64,000 bases of DNA, taken from Deltaproteobacteria bacterium (GTDB taxonomy: Bacteria; Myxococcota; JACRCW01). Positions 61,572 through 64,000 of this stretch are shown here, piece by piece (the stretch's first letter is position 1; each line of letters opens with the position of its first letter). The stretch spans positions 1-64,000 of the forward strand of contig JACRCW010000128.1 in NCBI GenBank assembly GCA_016218805.1. Direction: 5' to 3'. The position numbers and the translations under genes are program-made. The notes beneath the pieces are model-generated. The model was given only the letters and a program-made list of their open reading frames with translations, ran no database searches and was not told the origin of the DNA.

Positions 61572-63320
61572 CTACTCCAGGTCCACTTTGATCTTGGTGA
61601 CCTCACCGGCCTTGACGGTGATGTTGACCGTCTTCTGCAGGCCCTTGGCGTCGTTGACCAGCGTGAGGACGTGGTTGCCGGCGGCCAGTTCAGCCTGGAA
61701 GACGGGCGTGGTGCCAATGATGTTCCCGTCCACCGAGGCGGTGGCCCACGGCTTGGAACTCACCGTCAGGTGGCCGGTGCGCGGCGCGGCCGCGGGCGCG
61801 GGTGCGGGCGCGGGAGCCGGCGCTGCGGGGGCGGGCGCGGGCCGGGTTGCGGCCGGGGCGGGCCGGGGAGGGCGCTGACCGCGGGGTGGTGGCCGGCCGG
61901 GGTCCGCCGGCGTGGGCGCCGGGTCCGCCGGGTCCGGGGCCGGTGGAGCGGCCGGGACGGGCGCCACGGGTGCTGGCGCCGCGGGAGCGGGAGCGGCGGG
62001 ATCGGGCGCCGGGGCCACGGGGGCCGGAGCGGGTGTCAACTCAGGGGCGGGCATGGAGCGCGGCGGGCGCGTGGCCACCAGCGCAATGCCCGCGCCGCCG
62101 GCGGCCAGCGCAAGCCCGGCAGCAAGCGGGAGGAGCTTCTGGAGCAGGGACTTGGGGGGCGCCGCGGTGATGGCGCTGGCGGTCATCACGTGGCCGCCGG
62201 TGACCTGCGGCGGCGCGGTCAAGGCGCCGTGCGGGCCGCTCACCAGCGACGCGTGCACCGGCCCGACAATGGCGCCCTGGCTGATTTCCTGGGTGGCCGC
62301 CCCCGGGGCGGGGCGTTCGGCCGTGCCGGCCTGGGTGTTACCGGGCGTGGGGTAGGCGCGGATGGGCACGGTGCCGGCGGTGCTGGTGGTGCGCCGCGCG
62401 CGGACCTGCTCGCCCACCAGTTCCTCCACGTAGCGGTCAATGGGGATGGTCTGGCCTTGGGGCGCCAGCTTGTAGACCTCGTCCAGCGCATCGGCCATTT
62501 CGTTCCCGGTCTGGAAGCGCTCCAGCGGGTCTTCGCGCAGGCACTGCATGACCACGGCTTCCAACGCCGCCGGATAGTCCGGGAGGATGGTGCGCGGGTG
62601 CGGGGGCGGCGTGGGGCTGACGCGCTGGGCAATGATCTCCATGTCCGTGGCGCCCTTGAACAGGCGCCGCCCGCAGGTGGCCTCCCACAGCACCACGCCC
62701 AGGGAATAGATGTCCGTCCGCCCGTCCACAAACTGCCCCTTGAGCTGCTCGGGGGCCATGTACGCCAGCTTGCCCTTCACCACGCCGGTGGCGGTCCGGT
62801 GCTGGCTCCCCTCCACCTTGGCAATGCCAAAGTCCACCACCTTGGTGACGCCATCCCGGCGCACCATGACGTTCTGCGGGCTGATGTCCCGGTGCACCAG
62901 GTTGATGGGCACGCCGCGCGTGTCCACCTGCGTGTGGGCGTGGTGCAGCGCACGCGCCGCCGCGGCCACAATGGGCACAAACGGCCACAGCATGTGGCGT
63001 TCACGCTTGATGGCGGCGGCCAGGATGCGGGCCAGCGTCTCGCCGTCCACGTACTCCATGGCGATGTAGTAGGTCCCCTGTTCCTGCCCCACCTCCCAGA
63101 TCTGCACGATGTTGGGGTGGTTGAGGAGCGCGGCCACGCGCGCCTCGGTGAGGAACATGTTGACGCGGTCCTCGTCTTCGTCCGTGTCCGTCAGCAGCGT
63201 CTTGATGATGGCCAGCCGCTCAAACCCGTGCAGGCCCACCTGGCGCGCCAGGAAGATTTCGCCCATGCCACCCACGGCAAGGCGGTTGATCGTCTCGTAG
63301 GACCCGTAGCGCGGCAGCAT
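61572..63320 (-). CDS. Membrane Ser/Thr protein kinase with PEGA domain
   Basis: 582 residues. Hanks-type kinase domain (~1-280): glycine loop LAVGGMGEIFLA, Lys in AIIKTL, catalytic loop HRDISPQNVMV, DFGIAK and an APE-like YMAPEQLKG. A Pro/Ala-rich linker surrounds one transmembrane helix (LLPLAAGLALAAGGAGIALV), then a C-terminal PEGA domain (TGHLTVSSKPWATASVDG) outside the cytoplasm. Typical of the large myxobacterial kinase set. ATG 63320. Probably signals envelope state; partners unknown. Divergent from the next gene. Confidence 0.93.
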   Translation of the reverse strand: MLPRYGSYETINRLAVGGMGEIFLARQVGLHGFERLAIIKTLLTDTDEDEDRVNMFLTEARVAALLNHPNIVQIWEVGQEQGTYYIAMEYVDGETLARILAAAIKRERHMLWPFVPIVAAAARALHHAHTQVDTRGVPINLVHRDISPQNVMVRRDGVTKVVDFGIAKVEGSQHRTATGVVKGKLAYMAPEQLKGQFVDGRTDIYSLGVVLWEATCGRRLFKGATDMEIIAQRVSPTPPPHPRTILPDYPAALEAVVMQCLREDPLERFQTGNEMADALDEVYKLAPQGQTIPIDRYVEELVGEQVRARRTTSTAGTVPIRAYPTPGNTQAGTAERPAPGAATQEISQGAIVGPVHASLVSGPHGALTAPPQVTGGHVMTASAITAAPPKSLLQKLLPLAAGLALAAGGAGIALVATRPPRSMPAPELTPAPAPVAPAPDPAAPAPAAPAPVAPVPAAPPAPDPADPAPTPADPGRPPPRGQRPPRPAPAATRPAPAPAAPAPAPAPAPAAAPRTGHLTVSSKPWATASVDGNIIGTTPVFQAELAAGNHVLTLVNDAKGLQKTVNITVKAGEVTKIKVDLE

Positions 63321-63415
63321 CCAGCCGGATCGAATGCCACACGCGCGCGCTCCCTACAACAATCCCCCGTCGGGCCGTTGACGCTGCGCGCCCCGGACGG
63401 CCATGTTTGCGCACC

Positions 63416-64000
63416 ATGGGAACGCGGCAGCGGTACGCGTGCTGGGCCGCCGGCGGGCTTCTGCTGGGTTGCGCATGGATTGCCGACGCGTCGGCCGCAC
63501 CGCGCAAGCCGCCCGCCAAGGCCCCGCCACCGCCCGTGGCCGCACCCGCCCCGGAGCCCGCCCCGCCACCCGCGCCGGATCCCGCGCCCGCCCCGGCGCG
63601 CGCGCCGGTGAGCACGGAGGGTGTGCCCACCGCGCAGCTGCTGGCGCAGGCGCAGCAGGCATGTGAGGCGGACGAATACGACGTGTGCGCCGAGCGCGCG
63701 GCCGCGGTGCTGGCGCGCGGGGACGTGACGGACGAGCAGCGCGCGCAGGCGTTCATGCTGCAGGGCGGTGCGGCCAGCGTGCTGGGCCGGGGGGCGGATG
63801 CGGAGCGCGCCTACCGGCTGCTGCTGCGTATCAAGCCGGATTATGACCTCCCGCCGGACACGCCGCCCAAGATGGCGGGCAACTTCCGCAAGGTGCAGGC
63901 GGAGGAGGGCGAGATCCGGCGCGCGGTGAAGGAGGCGCAGCGGCAGAAGCTGGTGAAGGCCATCAAGCTGGTGGTGGATGCGCCCAAGGACCACAAGGGC
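63416..64000 (+). CDS. Secreted Pro/Ala-rich protein (3' end outside window)
   Basis: 195 residues visible, open to the right edge. It starts at ATG 63416 with MGTRQRYACWAAGGLLLGCA, an export signal with possible lipobox LLLGC, then a Pro/Ala-rich linker (PKPPAKAPPPPVAAPAPEPA). The rest is helical with a TPR-like look (AQLLAQAQQACEADEYDVC, QAFMLQGGAASVLGRG). Divergent from the kinase gene by 95 bases; it may share its regulation. Function unknown. Confidence 0.7.
   Translation, partial: MGTRQRYACWAAGGLLLGCAWIADASAAPRKPPAKAPPPPVAAPAPEPAPPPAPDPAPAPARAPVSTEGVPTAQLLAQAQQACEADEYDVCAERAAAVLARGDVTDEQRAQAFMLQGGAASVLGRGADAERAYRLLLRIKPDYDLPPDTPPKMAGNFRKVQAEEGEIRRAVKEAQRQKLVKAIKLVVDAPKDHKG

Noticed and set aside
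61269..63611. Plus-strand open frame of 780 codons
   Set aside because: Runs through the 22-bp array and antisense to the kinase, whose motifs are unambiguous.

Overview
The window is about 64 kb of very GC-rich DNA from a delta-proteobacterial lineage, most probably Myxococcota. The evidence is a FrzS-type pseudo-receiver coiled-coil protein, a Cys-rich lipoprotein ending in a MYXO-CTERM-like tail, a myxobacterial CGDG...CDDGN Cys-rich repeat, a Ser/Thr kinase with a PEGA domain, and many lipoproteins. Ribosome, translation and nucleotide genes carry the core signal; surface lipoproteins and nuclease/ATPase modules lie between them.

Layout. 1-5263 (+): the translation operon infB (5' end cut by the window), DUF503/ylxP-like, rbfA, a DHH phosphoesterase and truB, with overlapping or closely spaced genes. 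5239-12590 (-): a same-strand run, read from high to low coordinates: an HTH-membrane-fibre protein, a PD-(D/E)XK nuclease-like gene, a TOPRIM gene, then two paralogous GHKL ATPases of about 850 residues. The first of these also carries an HELAH metallopeptidase-like motif; its sister has lost it. 12725-17070 (-): lon and a HEAT-like protein, overlapping by 4 bases, preceded by three 127-bp direct repeats. 17488-23593: a probable defence island with a Septu-like ATPase/HNH pair, a wHTH-AAA ATPase/DUF4276 pair and a Uma2 nuclease. 24544-26182: rpsB-tsf with leader and intercistronic hairpins. 26189-32955: CPBP membrane protease, ICMT-like methyltransferase, frzS-like gene, pyrG and an alpha/beta hydrolase. 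32979-45762: Cys-rich lipoprotein, fdhD, comEC, a beta-helix lipoprotein, a GMC oxidoreductase and a bacterial PHAX RNA-binding-domain protein. 45800-46063: a 22-bp tandem array. 46357-47941: a second ATPase/nuclease pair (PD-(D/E)XK). 48099-61194: an Omp85 protein, membrane protein, Tat-type phosphoesterase, S41 protease/lipoprotein pair and a giant NHL-repeat lipoprotein. 61350-61567: another 22-bp tandem array. 61572-63320 (-): Ser/Thr kinase. 63416-end (+): a truncated secreted protein.

Most striking: the nuclease genes of both small ATPase/nuclease modules are each broken by a one-base frameshift inside a GGGG run, while every other gene reads cleanly. Restoring one base in each gives a coherent protein whose start overlaps its ATPase stop. 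The best candidates for an undescribed system are the GHKL/GHKL-HELAH pair with the upstream TOPRIM and nuclease-like genes, and the AAA/PD-(D/E)XK pair at 46357-47941. No tRNA, rRNA, CRISPR array, integrase or insertion sequence was recognised.
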